A stretch of 64,000 bases of DNA, taken from Pontederia crassipes. Lineage: Eukaryota; Streptophyta; Magnoliopsida; Commelinales; Pontederiaceae. The notes below the pieces were generated by a model. It was not told where the DNA came from. It ran no database searches and was given only the letters and a program-made list of their open reading frames with translations. Positions 1 to 13,336 of the stretch are shown here, in pieces (position 1 is the first letter of the stretch; every line of letters starts with the position of its first letter). A program made the position numbers and the translations under genes. The stretch is from positions 4,650,001 to 4,714,000 of the forward strand of contig CM060188.1 of assembly GCA_030549335.1 (NCBI GenBank). The letters are read 5' to 3'.

Positions 1-825
1 AGTTAGATTTGATAATGTGATAGAAAAGCATGAAATTTTATATAAAAAATATTATATCTATAATAAAAGAATTAATAACATATGTATTAATTATATAAAT
101 AAAAATTTATAAATAAAAAACGGACTTCATGGATCCTTACGATTTTTTCGGATGGGACTCTAATTTTAACGAGTGGATTTTAGTTTATTAAAAATCGTTC
201 TAAAATATACTCGGACCCTTAATTTTTTATTTTTTCGATTCAATTTTTTCGAGTCGGATGAATTGTTCGGGCTGGTTGGATTTTTCTTGTACCCTAACCC
301 GTGCATTCTAAATTGCATTTTAAATAGATGATTCTATTTATGAAAAAAATATTATTATTTTATTACAAAAAGAAATCCAAGAAAAGAAACATACGATTAT
401 ACGAGAATCATATAAGCTAAGATGATGTCACAAACATGAATTGCAACCTATGGATGGTGTGAAAAAGGATAAAATTAATATTACTATAAATACGAAATTA
501 AGATAGAAAATATAGAACCCCCAAAAAACTATTAAAACGGATAAGTATAATTTGAAGATATCGAGTGATTTTTGCGCATTAAAAAAAACCGTTCCATGAA
601 AGGTCTTAAATAAAATAATACATAATTTTGTGAATTAAATTAGTTAAGAAAAAGGAGAAATGTAGCACAAATTTGGTGCGGCAGCTCTGAACGGTAGCAA
701 CACACCAACTCAAAAAGGGTCAAATGGAAACAGGGTTGAGTCCCGAGTAGTAATCCTAGATTCGAGTTTAGGAGTCGTCACTTTAGCCAAAAAATTATTG
801 TTACTGTTCCATTTTTCCGACTTCA
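1..825. other. AT-rich intergenic DNA, no gene seen
   Basis: Mostly A/T-rich sequence. Positions about 120-300 hold diverged blocks built on TTTTTTCGGA/TCGGATG-like words, which resemble the low-complexity repeats common between plant genes. No open frame with family resemblance was found. Confidence 0.5.
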
Positions 826-909
826 AATTTGTCAAAAAACAAAAGCGGAAACTGGAAGCAGAGAAGCGCTCGCCAACGGAGGGTTCCTTCGATGGTCCGG
901 TCGGTCGAG

Positions 910-1059
910 ATGCTGTTGCAAGTCGGAAGGCAAGGGACGCGGCCCACCTTCCTCAAGATGACCGCGTCCCAGCAGCTTCCGGCGAGTCCCCGAGCCGCTG
1001 TCGCCTACTTGGCCGTCGGCGTGCGCGTTCGATTTCATTTTTTTTTCTCTTTCGTTTAG
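910..1059 (+). other. Possible coding first exon of an unrecognised gene
   Basis: A short GC-rich island (about 870-1030) stands out from AT-rich surroundings. It has an open frame starting at an ATG at 910 that reads M-L-L-Q-V-G-R-Q-G-T-R-P-T-F-L-K and continues for about 40 basic, Ser/Ala-rich residues. A GT dinucleotide in GTCGGC/GTGCGCG near 1019-1022 could be a splice donor, and the DNA after it is T-rich and intron-like. I found no convincing next exon. It could be the 5' end of a gene broken by later insertions, a non-coding leader, or chance. I do not recognise the peptide. Confidence 0.2.
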
Positions 1060-2442
1060 CGTTTGCTTGGGTCGTCTTGTGGATTGTTTGATTTTTACGG
1101 AAGTGACGTTTACTTTTGTTGCTGTTCATTTGTTTGATATATGGTATGAGAGCGTTGAGATTGCTTAAATTATCTTCCGTTTCTGGATATCTTGGCTCCA
1201 TTAAAAAATTAATGGGGAATATTTCATTCACTTTGAATCAATTGGATAGAATCTCTTGGTTCCGCTGTTAAGAATTAGCTTGGACGATAAACACTGTTTG
1301 ATTGATTCGGTTTGGGGTTTGCTTGGATTGTTAAAATCTGATGTAGGTTTGGTAGTTTTCGATTCAGTTTGAGAATCAGATGCTTGTTAATTAATTCTTG
1401 ATTTGCACGCAGCGCAGGTTAGTTGATCGCTCTGGACTGGAGAAGGGTCAGAACGATCTTTGATTCAGTAGCTTTCCTGGTAAGGATTCTCCTCTTTTAG
1501 TTTCTTGGCATTCTTTTTCCTCTTTATAGATTATCTTGTGATAGGATGTGTCAAATGAAATCGACCTGTATAATTCTTTGTCCTCTCGTTTGTGTGTTCT
1601 TCAGGTCTGTGGTTGCTACATTGTGCAAGCATTGTTTTTCTTTTCCTTTACTGATCTGCAAGCATAAAATTTAGGTAGCTATAAATGATGTGTGATGTAT
1701 AAGTTTTCTTAATGTTTACTTTCTTATGGGTGATTCTTTATAATTCTTTTGTTCTTTTTTGCGTGAAATGATCAGTGCTAAGGTTGCTGTGCCAATCCAT
1801 TTGTAGGAAAGAGGAATAAGTAAACCTCAACTGTGAAGTCATAACTTCATCTAGTCTAGAATAGCTAGTTGTCCAGTCGTGGATGTAGGGCTATCAAAAT
1901 TCTAATGAACCAGCTTGAGAGTTGAGAAAATGTTGAATCTCAGTGCTTTAGTTGTCGTCTTCATTCAAATTAGTGGCCCTTCACCACATTTAGGATCCGC
2001 GTAAATCGTAATCATTCTCTGATCACTGTCCTGTAACTGAGCATCATGTTTATAGTGGGGCTTTACTCTTCTGCTTTAAGGTAAAAAAAAGTGAACCAAT
2101 ATTTCCTTATTTGTGTAGGCATTAACAGATATTCTTGGTTTCAGAAGCATTCCACACTTCTTTTCCCTTTCTCTGAAATAGTAGCTTAGAGTCTTTCAAA
2201 TATTAAATGAAAACTGAAGTTACTGAACAGTCTCAGACTCAAATATGCCTTTAATGTATGAAATACTAGAAGACATTGTTCATAATGGAGAGAAAATATA
2301 CCTTTGGAATGCGATAAGAATAATGGGTAAATCTAACACAAATAAGTATCTATTAGTGCAACAGTTTCTCCTAATTCTTTCATTTCTCCCTTTTTACCTT
2401 GATTCCAAAGGTCTCCAGATGCCTCTGCAATTCAGTAGCAGA
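1060..2442. other. T-rich intergenic DNA, no gene seen
   Basis: T-rich sequence with several possible splice-like sites (for example AG before GTTAGTTGATCG near 1418 and a GTAAGG near 1480) but no frame that can be followed. It lies just 3' of the minus-strand receptor kinase and may include its 3' UTR. Confidence 0.4.
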
Positions 2443-5400
2443 TCATGTCTGATAGTTGCTCAACTTACTGATGGTGATAGTTTGAAATGGCTCTGGTAGC
2501 ATCATTTGGGTGCATGCAGATATCTCCTGTGCCACAGATCGCATGGAAGGTCTGGATTCAGGATCCGCTCTTATACATGCAAAAGCAATCTTCACAATGA
2601 AGACCACCTCCTCCACTAATCGGCCGGTTGGAGGAAGTAATCGTTGGTCAATTGCATCCTTCAACAACAGATCGTTGCCTTCAGTCAACGTCGACGATAG
2701 TGAAGGTAGAGAAGAAATAAGGTCCCCTGGGTGCTTTCCCATGATGATCTCAAGTGCTAGCACCCCAAAGCTGTAGACATCACATTTTTCTGTGACCCTC
2801 ATTGTATATGCTAGCTCTGCCACATGTGAACTTATATTAGCATTTTCCAAAGGACCAAGAACTCGATAGGAGAATAAATTTCTCAGCAAACTTCTGGTGA
2901 GTCCTAAATGGCCACTGTATACGCAATGCTTTTAACTTTTAAGGTGATACCAACAGTTTCAGTCTGGTGTAAAGTATGCAACACATAAAATAAGCATGCA
3001 AATTGTAGAAAAGAAATTGCTCACCAGATTTTCAGCCATTATTCTAATAATTTATCTCATAGTTTTCAAATTAATAGGTTTCCTCAACTCTAAGGACCAT
3101 GATCAAGTTCTAGAGCATCAGCAAAATCAGTGTGACTATCAGAAATAGACGCCATCATATTTGGAAATACTTGTGAACGTACCTGGGGCCATATAACCAT
3201 AGGATCCAGCAACTGAGGTCCAATTGGATGAACCAGGAATCAACAACTTTGCAGTACCAAAATCAGATATGCGAGGCTCGAAATCTGATTCCAGTAAGAT
3301 GTTGTTTGCTGAGATGTCACGGTGTGCAATTGGCGGTGAAGAGTCATGATGTAAGTAGGACAAAGCATGAGCCACACCCTGTACAACCTTAATCCTCATA
3401 ACCCAATCAAAGTTTGTTCCCCCATCATTCCCATATAGTACTGTCCGCAAGCTGCCTCTCTCTATGTACTCATACACCAAGTACATGGATCGACTTCTCA
3501 AGCAGAAACCGTATAGCTTCACAATGTTCCTGTGTCTAACCTCTGTAAGGGTTCTGATCTCGTTGATGAAACTCTTCCTGTTCGCCTCTGGCACATCATC
3601 AGGATCCGAAATGTTGAGCCGTTTCACTGCCACAAAATGGCCTGAATATAACTTAGCCTTATAGACACTTCCAAAGCCTCCTTTTCCAATGCAAAATGTC
3701 TCATGGAAGTTGTCTGTAGCATTCACAATATCCTGAAAAGTGAATTTCCCTTCCTTCTCCCACACCAAACATTTAGAAATATCCCATCCAGTACTCTCCA
3801 CATCAGACTTCTTATTTTGTTGGTTCTTCTTGAAACTTATCATGATTACTGCAATTGTGATTACTAACATTATTCCAAAAGTTGGAACAACTATTGCAAT
3901 AATAAGTTTCTTCTGATCTTTTTCAGAATCACTACCAGAAGGGCTGACACAAGGAGGCAATCCTTTGACATCTCCACATAGCCCTGGATTCCCAAGATAG
4001 GCTTCAGACGAACTTCTGAAAACTTTACCACTTGGGATTGGACCGGTGAGATTGTTGTATGAGAAATCGAAATACTCTAAACTACGCATTTGTGATAAAG
4101 GTGGAATTGAGCCTGAGAGCTGGTTACGAGAGAGATTGAGCTTTTCGAGGATTGACAACTTGTCCAGATTAAGTGGTATACTTCCAGAGAGTGAATTACT
4201 GCTGAGATCTAATAGTAACTGGAGAGAATTCAAATTTCCAAGTTCCTCTGGTATAACTCCAGATAAATAATTCTTGCTCAGATCCAACAATAAGAGCTTA
4301 TTCAGATTACTGAGCTCAGATGGAATAGGACCTTTAAGAATGTTTACTGATAGATCAAGAGATGTAAGGTTAGACAATTTACTGAGCTCTATCGGAATCG
4401 ACCCTGACAACTTATTTCTACTAAAATTAAGCTTATCCAAGGATCTCAAGTTCCCCAATTCAGGTGGGATTTCTCCAGACAAATAGTTTGAAGCCAAATT
4501 AAGATCCACTAAATTGGTCATATTTCCAAATGCTGCAGGAATGCTACCTGTGATTTTATTAGCATCCAAGTGCAAATAAGTCAAGTTTGTGCATTGTGCC
4601 CACTCCGGTGAAAGCATGCCAGTCAGATTGTTTCCAGACAGAGACAGGAAGTTGAGCTTAGGATGCACTCCGAAAGCTTGCTGTAGGTCTCCAGTAAAGT
4701 GGTTATTCTCTAACCGCATTCGAATTAGCTCTTTGCAATTCTTCAAGCATGTTGGTAGTGGACCTGAGAAATCATTATCGTTGGCAGTAAGAATCTGAAT
4801 GAAGAAGCTCTTACATATAGATGAAGGCAATGGACCTGTGAAGTTATTGTTTGACAGCCCAACCCTGGACAATTTTCCATTCTGTCCGAGCGTTTGTGGA
4901 ACACTACCATGGAGATTGTTTATAAATACTGAGATTAATTTAAGGTTTGGAAGCTGGGCAATAGTACCCGGTAGTTCTCCATCCAATTGGTTGGTGCTCA
5001 AATCTAAAATCTTCAATGATGTCATGTTTCCAATCTCATCTGGTATTGTTCCATTTAATTTGTTTGAAAAGAGATTCAAGGTAGTCAAATTATTGAGATT
5101 TCCAATTGTGCGAGGGATGGGGCCGGACAATGAGTTCACTGAGATGTCCAACTCCAATAAGTTCACCAAATTCCCGATCTCCAACGGAATTGGACCTGAT
5201 AGGCTGTTGTTGAAGAGGTACAAGTATTGGAGTTGTGTAGCCCATCCAATCTCCCGAGGAATCCTTCCTGATATATGGTTTTTCTGCACTTGAAAGGAGA
5301 TGAGCTGTGGCCAATTGCTGAAAAATTCAGGCCATATCTCACCGGTAAGTAAATTATTTGAGATACCAAATTCCCTAATCTTGTTGAACCTGGAAAAGGA

Positions 5401-6456
5401 CCCCGGCAAGCTGCCTTGGAGTTGGTTATTTGATAATTCGACAAAGTTAAGATTAGAACAGTTACCCATCTCAGGTGGAAGTGTGGAGTTGAGCCCTCCA
5501 TCCTTTATGTCAATTCTTTCTAGCATACTAAGTTGGCCTAGAGCAGAAGGGATCAACCCGCCAAGCAAATTGTTTCCTAGTTCGAGAATGCGGAGGTCGG
5601 TGATGGATCCGAGACCAGGTGGTATTCCTCCTGTGAGCTTATTTGCACTAAGACGAAGGTCTCGGAGCTTTGGCATGTTGGCAAAAGAAGGTGGGATTAC
5701 TCCAGTGAAGGAGTTAGCACTAAGATTGAGGTACACAAGGTTGGGTAAACTGATTGGAAAGGATTCGGGTATTAGTCCTGTATAGTTGTTCGTCGACAGG
5801 TCTAGGTACATGATATTGCTAGAGTTAAGTATGAAGGGCGGGAATTCCCCGCTCAGTCTATTCAAATACAGAGACAGGTGTATCACGGTTGACATTGCTC
5901 TGACTTTGGAGTAGTCTCTTGGATTCTCTAAGTAATTTGACCCAAGGTCCAAGTATCGTACCTTCTGTAGATTGCTAAGCTGGTAAGGAATTGGTCCGAC
6001 GAGGCTGTTGTTATACAACCGAAGGTCCAGGATCTCGGAAAGCCTACCCATCTCCTGTGGAATGGTATCAGAAAGGTTGTTGCTGCTGAGATCAAGTGAG
6101 GTGAGCTTGGAGAGAGAAGAGATGCTGGGTGGGATTGATCCATGCAGAAGGTTGTTGCTGAGGTCGAGTCTCGTGAGCCCGGGGAGGGAAGAGAAGTTTA
6201 GTCCTCGGAGAGCGCCATTGATCCGGGAACTGGGCAAGCTCAGTTGCACGACGCTGCCGGCTGCATCGCAGCGGACTCCCAGCCATCTGCATGGACTGGT
6301 GGAATTGGCGAGGGACCATGACCTGAGGGAGGAAGGCTGAAACAAGCTGGACTTCCAGTTGAACAGAGCATGTGCCTCTGCGATGTCTGCTGTGACGCTC
6401 GGAAGAGAGATGGAGAACAGCAGGTACAGGAAGTAGAGGAACAGATGAGGCTGCAT
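2443..6456 (-). CDS. LRR receptor-like kinase, MIK2-like
   Basis: This is a plasma-membrane receptor kinase with an extracellular leucine-rich-repeat domain. The coding sequence is exon 1 6456..3183 and exon 2 2816..2443, with a 366-bp GT-AG intron, giving 1215 residues. The splice falls inside the APE motif of the kinase (MAP|ELAYTM) and keeps the frame. Domains in order: signal peptide (about 1-23), an LRR N-cap with the WKSSL...SW...C.W.GV.C pattern, about 28 LRRs ending near residue 800, a transmembrane helix (about 849-873), then the kinase. Visible kinase motifs are the glycine loop GKGGFG (about 922), Lys in VAVKRL (about 945), AHRD (about 1044, an RD kinase), DFG (about 1065) and the exon-2 part [15 protein letters not shown]. 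All key residues are present, so it looks functional. MIK2-type receptors sense small peptides in Arabidopsis; the ligand here is unknown. Overall organisation and motif style fit the MIK2-like clade. Confidence 0.92.
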
Positions 6457-6530
6457 TTCGGACGCTGGAAAGCAAAGATGCAGGCCGCTGCTGCCGAACT
6501 GACTCTGAGTGGCAGCTTGGCCTCATTGTT

Positions 6531-6540
6531 CTTATAAAGA
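6531..6540 (-). promoter_or_regulatory. TATA box of the MIK2-like receptor kinase
   Basis: On the minus strand this reads TCTTTATAAG, about 75 bases before the ATG at 6456. The spacing suits a plant core promoter with a short leader. Confidence 0.5.
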
Positions 6541-6600
6541 AGGCTGCTGCCAGAAGGGACTCTTGACCTCATAGTCGACAGAGTCAACGTCTAGAACGAA

Positions 6601-6868
6601 TATATTTATTATAGAAATTTGAAATGGTTTCTCTTCTTTCTCGACATCGCATGCAGTTGTCCACGTTAAATGTCACAAATATATTTATTATAGAAATATG
6701 TGTGGAACTTAATCTTAATAATCTTCATTTAATCTCATGCATGATGGGGACGTCAATAAATTTATCTCTACTTTTTTTTTCTTTATTTTGCAATTATTAA
6801 GATGGGACTTATATCTTTTTAAAATAGATGTTTTGATAAGAAAAATGAGAATCTAAGTCTTATCCTTG
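6601..6868. other. Upstream intergenic DNA of the receptor kinase
   Basis: A/T-rich DNA containing a repeated block, AATATATTTATTATAGAAAT, seen twice (near 6599 and 6679). No gene is visible. Confidence 0.4.
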
Positions 6869-7080
6869 AATCACCAAGGTTGGGATGGAGTGGGTGTGAC
6901 TCTTCCTTATTTAAGTAGAGATTTCGAGTTTGAATTTTTGTCAATGCAAAAAAGTTTTGTTAGGAGTTTTACATGCTTAAATTCACGACGCAGGACGATC
7001 TTATAGAATTAATTGAACTCGACGGTGGAATAACCTCGTATGAGTTGAGTTGTTAGAGGCGCTTTCTGGCAAAAAAAAAA
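6869..7080 (+). repeat. Possible tRNA-derived SINE
   Basis: The segment has a box-A-like GGATGGAGTGGGTG and a box-B-like GATTTCGAGTTTGAA about 50 bases later, and ends in a run of A at 7070-7080. The flanks look like an imperfect target duplication: ATCCTTGA just before it and ATCCTTTGA just after the A run. This order is that of a short retroposed element, but the boxes are degenerate. Confidence 0.35.
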
Positions 7081-7152
7081 ATCCTTTGAGATTGTCAACA
7101 TCAAACAAAAATGAGATCCTTTTTTTATTACAATTGCAAGTTTATTTGGTAT

Positions 7153-7340
7153 AACTTCGCTTATGTTTTATAATCGGTCCCAAGCCAGATAAAGGAGGAG
7201 GGTTGTGTTAGGTCCCGACAATCAGCGTAAAATTCTGTCGAATCTAATGAACATGGATCAACGAATATAACAGAATGACGTCGTATGATTCATGTAACCG
7301 ACCCCACCTAGTGGGATAAGACTTTATTGTTGTTGTTGTT
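7153..7340 (+). mobile_element. Au-type SINE with target-site duplication
   Basis: The 3' part carries the hallmark block of plant Au SINEs: CCCACCTAGTGGGATAAG followed by a (TTG)n tail. The 5' part has the block ATGTTTTATAATCGGTCCC shared with the second copy near 54.2 kb. The copy is bracketed by a 17-base imperfect direct repeat, GCAAGTTTATTTGGTAT at 7136-7152 and GCAGGTTTATTTGATAT at 7341-7357, with two mismatches. That is the expected signature of LINE-dependent retroposition. It has no coding capacity. Confidence 0.85.
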
Positions 7341-7357
7341 GCAGGTTTATTTGATAT

Positions 7358-9059
7358 GCGCGCTATTCCTTGCTACAGCTTTCGTTCCCAATATGATTGA
7401 ATCGTAGGGTAAGAAAACAAACTCAAGTTGAACAAATTACATATCATCACCCAATTAGGAAATTTATTCTTTGATACATCTTTGACAAATTTCCCGATGC
7501 TAATTTGGGTTTGTAATTGAAGAATATTTTGATCAAGAAAATGTAGTTTCTCATTAGTAATAAAAAACATAAATATACCTTTGAGAATCGCACTGTCTCC
7601 TATATTGTTTACACAAAAATAATAATTATGATATAGGTTAAATCGTGTGTACAGTAAAGAAACAAAATAAACGAGTAAAAACATTCCATATAGTTTTTTA
7701 AAATTATGTCCCTCCAAACTTTTCAATGAAATAAACTTATTTGGTTGAAAACTAAAACGCGAAGTTGATATTTGATGCAAAATTGACTTGGCAAAGAAAA
7801 GACAACCAAGAACAAATTATACTAACAATAACTTGCCGAAAAAGGAAGATGGCCAATGATCCTAATGGAACTAGCGATAGTAATACCAGTAACAAGTGAC
7901 CCATATAATATCAAACCTCTCACCACTCACAGTTAATTGTCCACTATTTGATGGATATTTTTAAATGCAATAAATAACAATGTGATGGGAAGAGTAATCT
8001 ACCTCATCTCCCTATGTGAATACATGAACATTTAAGATTACAATTGATAATGCTTTAATTGAAGTAGGAAATATGATATCATCCGGTTAAAGTAGATTAA
8101 ATGAAGATAAAATTAGTGAGCGAACAACTTATACAACATCACATATTAAATGAAATCGATCCAATACTTGCAAGTGAAGTGTTTCGAATAGCAGGTGCCA
8201 TCATTTTCATCATTTATGGCATTATTGTTATAAAATAAAAATGATAGGCTAGATTAGACCAAGACTAGTTCAAAAGATTGTACATGCCTGCCCTACAGTC
8301 AAGACAAGTAGTCAGAAGGAGATTTTTTTTTTTCAAAGTGATTTTAATTAATGTCATAATTTATTTCAATGTTAACCCCTTTTATATATAATAGCATTTT
8401 AAGGTGCGAGTTATTTTTTTCCAATTGTTCAAAGTTTGATCTTAGCTCAACTTATCAAATTTTAATTAATTAGCTAACTACACGACTTTATTGTCATAAA
8501 TACTATAATTTCCCTTGTGTCCTTTGTGCTCGAAGACTTCCAATTAAGGTGTTGACCATGAAGATCCAAGAAAACAAAGAATGAAAGCAAGACAATATGA
8601 ATACAAATATATCAAATTGACTTGTACAAGGAAGATCGAATTCTACAAAAGGATCAAACAAATAAAAAGGTCGGATAATTACACTAAAGATCCTCCAACT
8701 TTGACTCTTTTTCCAGCGTTATCCTTCAACTTTATTTGTAACCAGACCACCCTTCATATTTTAACTTGTTTGATAGAATACTCTTTTCACCGCCGATAGC
8801 TCGTTTCCGTTTGCCCAACTGACGTGGTAATGTTCTCTCTTTGCCACGCAAGAGACCGACCAACATGACACCGTCATGCCCCCCCCGCTACGACCTCGGC
8901 GGCGGGGGTGGGGGGAGGGGACCACACTTGTTGGTGAGGTCGTAGAGGGTCTCCCCTTCTCCTCGCTGGCGAGCGAGGGGGGGGGGGGGGGTGGGTGGGT
9001 GGGGCCTCCCCTTCGGCGTTTTTTGGCGCCAAGACAACACGAAGCTCCGACGCCCATAT
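7358..9059. other. Intergenic DNA with a G-run block, no gene seen
   Basis: AT-rich to about 8690. Around 8690-9050 there is a different, GC-rich block with long C and G runs (for example poly-G near 8978-8990) and an inverted echo of GCTACGACCTC and GAGGTCGTAG. The open frames there are low-complexity Pro/Arg or Gly tracts that mirror each other on the two strands, so I do not call them genes. The block may be the interior of the CACTA-type element that ends at 9372. Confidence 0.4.
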
Positions 9060-9372
9060 CAACTCCGTTCATAGCGTCGATATCACGTCACTTTTGATGT
9101 GACACTAGTTTAGCGTCGACGAGTTTAGACGTGCTACAATCTGCCGTGCATTTATCCTATCTGGCGCGTAATAATACCGTCGAAGTAGCGTCCCCTTGGC
9201 GTCTCCGTTAGCATCTACGATACGTCGACTCTAATGTGACGCTATTGGGAGGCATGAGCGTCACATATTTGTGACTCCACTTAAACGTTATGGGGATACT
9301 CTTAGCGTCGACTTAGCATCATCTTATATGAGATGCTATATTGCATCGCTATTCGCCAGTTTTCTTGTAGTG
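9060..9372. mobile_element. One terminus of a CACTA-type DNA transposon
   Basis: The right end reads TTTTCTTGTAGTG, the reverse complement of the CACTACAAGAAAA terminus typical of plant CACTA elements. The preceding 300 bases are full of short subterminal repeats in both orientations, GCGTCGAC, GCGTCACA and TGTGACGCT, as expected for transposase-binding regions. I could not find the matching left terminus, so size and target duplication are unknown. No transposase is seen. Confidence 0.5.
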
Positions 9373-11342
9373 ATGAGTCACCTGCTATGCTAATAGATAA
9401 TGAATCTCTCTTATATATATAAAAAAGAAATGGGTTTCTTAACCACAAGCAAGTGTGCAATCAAAGTTGTTGTCGCACGTGTAATCACATATTCTGAACA
9501 TTTGGATCAACATGATCTGCTAATTCAACACACAAGTAATCTACACCGTCAAATTAAAATGATGCTAATTTAAAGAATCAAAATATGTGATTGCATGATG
9601 CGACCACTATATATATAGTTCCAATGTTCATACAAATAAAAACATGTACCACCACGTTTAAAATCCAATATTACACCAACTTGTGGATTCGTTGAGATTT
9701 GGATTTGTTTTCATTGGGTCGGGTTGAGTTCAGTATGAATTAAAAAAAAATTCAATCCGAATTGAACCGACCCGTTTATCATCATTTTTATTTTATTTAA
9801 AGCAAACTATTTTTATTTACTTTAAAAGTTTTATGTCATTGAAAATAAAAAAAATGGAAAAAGCCTTAAAATATAGAAATAAATACTTAAAAAATAAAAT
9901 ATTATTTTTATAGTTTAAAATAAAGTATATTAATGTATATTTTTATATTAAAAATATTTAAATAAATAGCTGGTCATATTTTTTATTTAATTTAAAATTT
10001 TCATGTGGTTAAAAATATAAAATTATAAAATAAAGTACTTAAATTATAGTACTTTCAAGTTTAAAATAAAATAAAATTTTTATTTTTAAAATATTTAAAT
10101 TAAAAAATATGGTTAGATAATTTAATCACTCAACCTAACCCGAATCGAGTCGGATCGAATTAAGTTTTCTGTTCAAAAAAATCTCAATCCGATCCGATCG
10201 AAATTAATTAGGTTGGGTCGAATTTGGGGTTAGGTCTGCTCGGGTATAATCCGACTCATTAATACTCTGATCACTCTTATTGAGATTAAGAGTGTTTTTG
10301 GTATATTTGCAAATGATAGTGTGCAAAGATAGTGATGATAAAATAACTTTGATTTTACAAAGATCCAATTAATGCCATATTAATATTTAATATTCTTTTT
10401 GTTTCTTTAATTTTTTTTGGGTAGTCAAGCCCCGATGTTTGGGAAGAGGTGCTGACACAATTTGCGCGGCGCTAAAGAGTGCACTGTTCACAGGTTCGAG
10501 GTTGGTCCACCATCGACCCAAACTAATCCGGTTAGGTCACCCCACGTTGCGCATGTGACAATGACAGACGAGACTTCCAATAAATTTTTTTCACATTCAC
10601 AAGGACTCGAACTCGAACTCAAAATTTTGTTTAAGAAAAAGGAACTGTTTAGCACTTTACCTCAACACTAGTTGATTTTTGTTTCTTTAATTTGATCAAA
10701 TAATGGAGCGACAACTTAAGTACTCCAATGCTCCCCCCCACTCATTACTCAACAACAAATCTGTTACGAAAAGGAGAGAAAGATCACACAAATTCAGAAG
10801 AACACATGATATTTATAAGGTTCACCCTAAATCGAATTACGTATTCGGACGGTGGCAGTTTTCTTTGTTATAGAATAATGATGATTACAAGGATGCAAAA
10901 TAATATAATTGTCATGAAGTTTTTATAGCAAGACTTCCGTAAGGGATGGGCAGCTTTGTCGTCCCCATTGCTAAAGCGTTTAACTACATAGGGGCTCAAT
11001 TATAATTAAGTTTAGATTTAAGGCATTATCAACGGGATCGATGTAAATAATTTGACTACCAAATTAAACATTCAAATGGATCGAATTGGTTCAATGTTTT
11101 TTTTTTTCAAAAAGAAAAAGAAAAAGGAAAACTCAAAGAGTATGGTTGACAAAGGGTTTGAAAAGTCGAATCTACATGAAACCATAGATAGTCTTGTATT
11201 AGCTTAGCAAATATTGTTGACTCGTATTTTGGGTTCTCTTCATTATTTCAACTACATCGGCGATGATGTTTAACAATTGGCACAGTGGCACATTATAGTG
11301 GATTATTGATGATGTGAAAAACGTGCACCGCCTTAATTTGTT
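9373..11342. other. Intergenic DNA upstream of NPF gene A
   Basis: Positions about 9705-10260 form a very AT-rich block bounded by short GC-bearing words GGGTCGGGTTGAG and GGTTGGGTCGAAT. This looks like a common low-complexity plant repeat. Positions about 10435-10670 contain GGTTCGAGGTTGGTCC, a box-B-like word, and may be another degenerate SINE. No protein-coding gene is supported. Confidence 0.4.
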
Positions 11343-11352
11343 CATATTTATA
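11343..11352 (+). promoter_or_regulatory. Possible TATA box of NPF gene A
   Basis: ATATTTATAA lies about 70 bases before the ATG at 11422. It is only a compositional match in AT-rich DNA. The leader GCAAAAGCTGGT just before the ATG is shared with gene B, which supports common descent of the two 5' ends. Confidence 0.3.
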
Positions 11353-13336
11353 ATACTAGAGAGATAAATATCATCAGCGAGCAGCACACCAAGAAGAACT
11401 TTAGCTCGGCAAAAGCTGGTAATGGCGGACAGCACTACAGAGCGCGGCGGGCAGGTGGAGGACTACGCCATGGATGGCTCTGTGGACCTCAAAGGGAATC
11501 CAGTGCTCAGGTCCGAGACCGGGGGATGGACTGCCTGCTCCTTCGTTGTTGGTAATTATATCATCTATATCATTACATGCCACCTTTTGGAGCTTCAAGT
11601 TTTTTAACCAAGGTTTATCTTATTATATTCCTTCCATGTCTGACTCCTGAGAATATATATGCACTATGCAGTGTATGAGACGTTTGAGAGGATGTCATAT
11701 TATGGGATATCAGCAAACTTGGTGCTCTACTTGACTTACAAGCTGCATGAGGGCACTGTGGAGGCATCCAACAACGTGACCAACTGGGTGGGCACCGTCT
11801 TCCTAACCACAATACTCGGGGCATACCTCGCCGACGCTCATCTTGGCCGGTATTGGACCTTCTCAATCGGATCTGCCATTCACATCCTGGTAACTTTCCC
11901 CCTATCTGATAACAGGATACATATAATGTCAGGTATCGATATTTTAAATTCTACTCTCATCCATGATATTGCATGCTGGCAAGTATGTCCATTTCATATT
12001 TTGATGTATTAAGTTCTGAATTTTGAACATTTAAACAGTCGATTTTAGTCCTTTATCACCGTCTTAAATTAGTTAATTTCCTTCGGATTTTGTTGTTCTC
12101 AAGGTCAATGATCTATATCGAACCTTAGAAATTGAATCAGAAGCTAACTCTCGTTGACATGGAACTATTATTTGCATCCGTCTCCATCAACCAACTTTGA
12201 TAGGATCAGAAATCATTTGTGCCACCTTCTCCACGAAGTCATACTGGCCTGCACTGTGCTCCTATCCTGAGTCCTGACCTTTAGCAGATATTTCTCTCTT
12301 CATATCTTATCCGGATCTCTTAGTTAGCCAATACATTTGCACCAACGAATTGAATTAGCAGCCAAATGAGACTTCCCTGGCCCCTTTGACTATCTTATAA
12401 TTTGAGGTTGAGGATGCTTCCGAGATTCCATGATCTGACTTATTTCTATTGGTCTTCAAAGTAAAATCGAGCACGGTTATCTTTGCCCAACAGTAGACTT
12501 CTGAATTTAATCGATATAAGATACTGATCATGATTTGTTTACTTTTGCTATGAAAGTAAGTAATGTACAAGAAAAGATGTCATATACGTATAACTATTCA
12601 ACAGTTTTAAGATTAATTGATTACTGCACATAACATGAAGTGATACCAGAGTGAGATGTTCAAAGCTCCTGAATCTTATCCTATCTATCCAATATACTTA
12701 TTTTCATAATTTACTTCATGTTAACTAGTCCACACAATTTACTTCATGTGAATTAGTCTAACCAATATAACTAAGCTACATCAAATAGGCTAAGAATTCT
12801 CCATGTCCAGATCTGTCTTAACACTTTCTTTGCATGAAACATTGAAAGATAGTAATTGCGTGAAGAGTTATTAGCAAGAACAGGTATCAACTTGATGTCA
12901 GATCAGCAATATGTTCACAAAGTTCCATTCATTGTCCCCAGGGAATGTGCTTATTGACACTTGCAGTGTCTGTTTCACCACTTAAGCCAACGTCCTGCAG
13001 CCAAAAGAACTGTGATCCGGCCTCAACTCTGCAAATCGGCGTGTTCTTTGGGGCATTGTACATACTTGCACTGGGCAATGGCCTGGCCAAGCCAAACATC
13101 TCAACCATTGGAGCCGACCAGTTTGATGAGTTCGATCCCAAGGAGAACAGGCACAAGCTCTCCTTCTTCAATTGGTGGATGTTCAGCTTTTACCTGGGAA
13201 CCCTGTTCGCCAAAACAGTTCTGGTCTACATACAGGACAACGTCGGCTGGACATTGGGATATGGACTCCCAACTCTTGGTCTAGTCATCTCTGTATTAAT
13301 CTTCTATTCCGGCACCAGGTATTACAGGCACAAGAA

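Noticed and set aside
7373-7780. 135-codon minus-strand frame, Phe/Tyr/Asn-rich
   Set aside because: Composition follows the AT-rich DNA, with no motif, no promoter and no splice context; it is likely a chance frame.
8761-9097. Overlapping Pro/Arg and Gly-rich frames on both strands
   Set aside because: They come from poly-C and poly-G tracts; mirrored low-complexity frames on both strands are not evidence of a gene.
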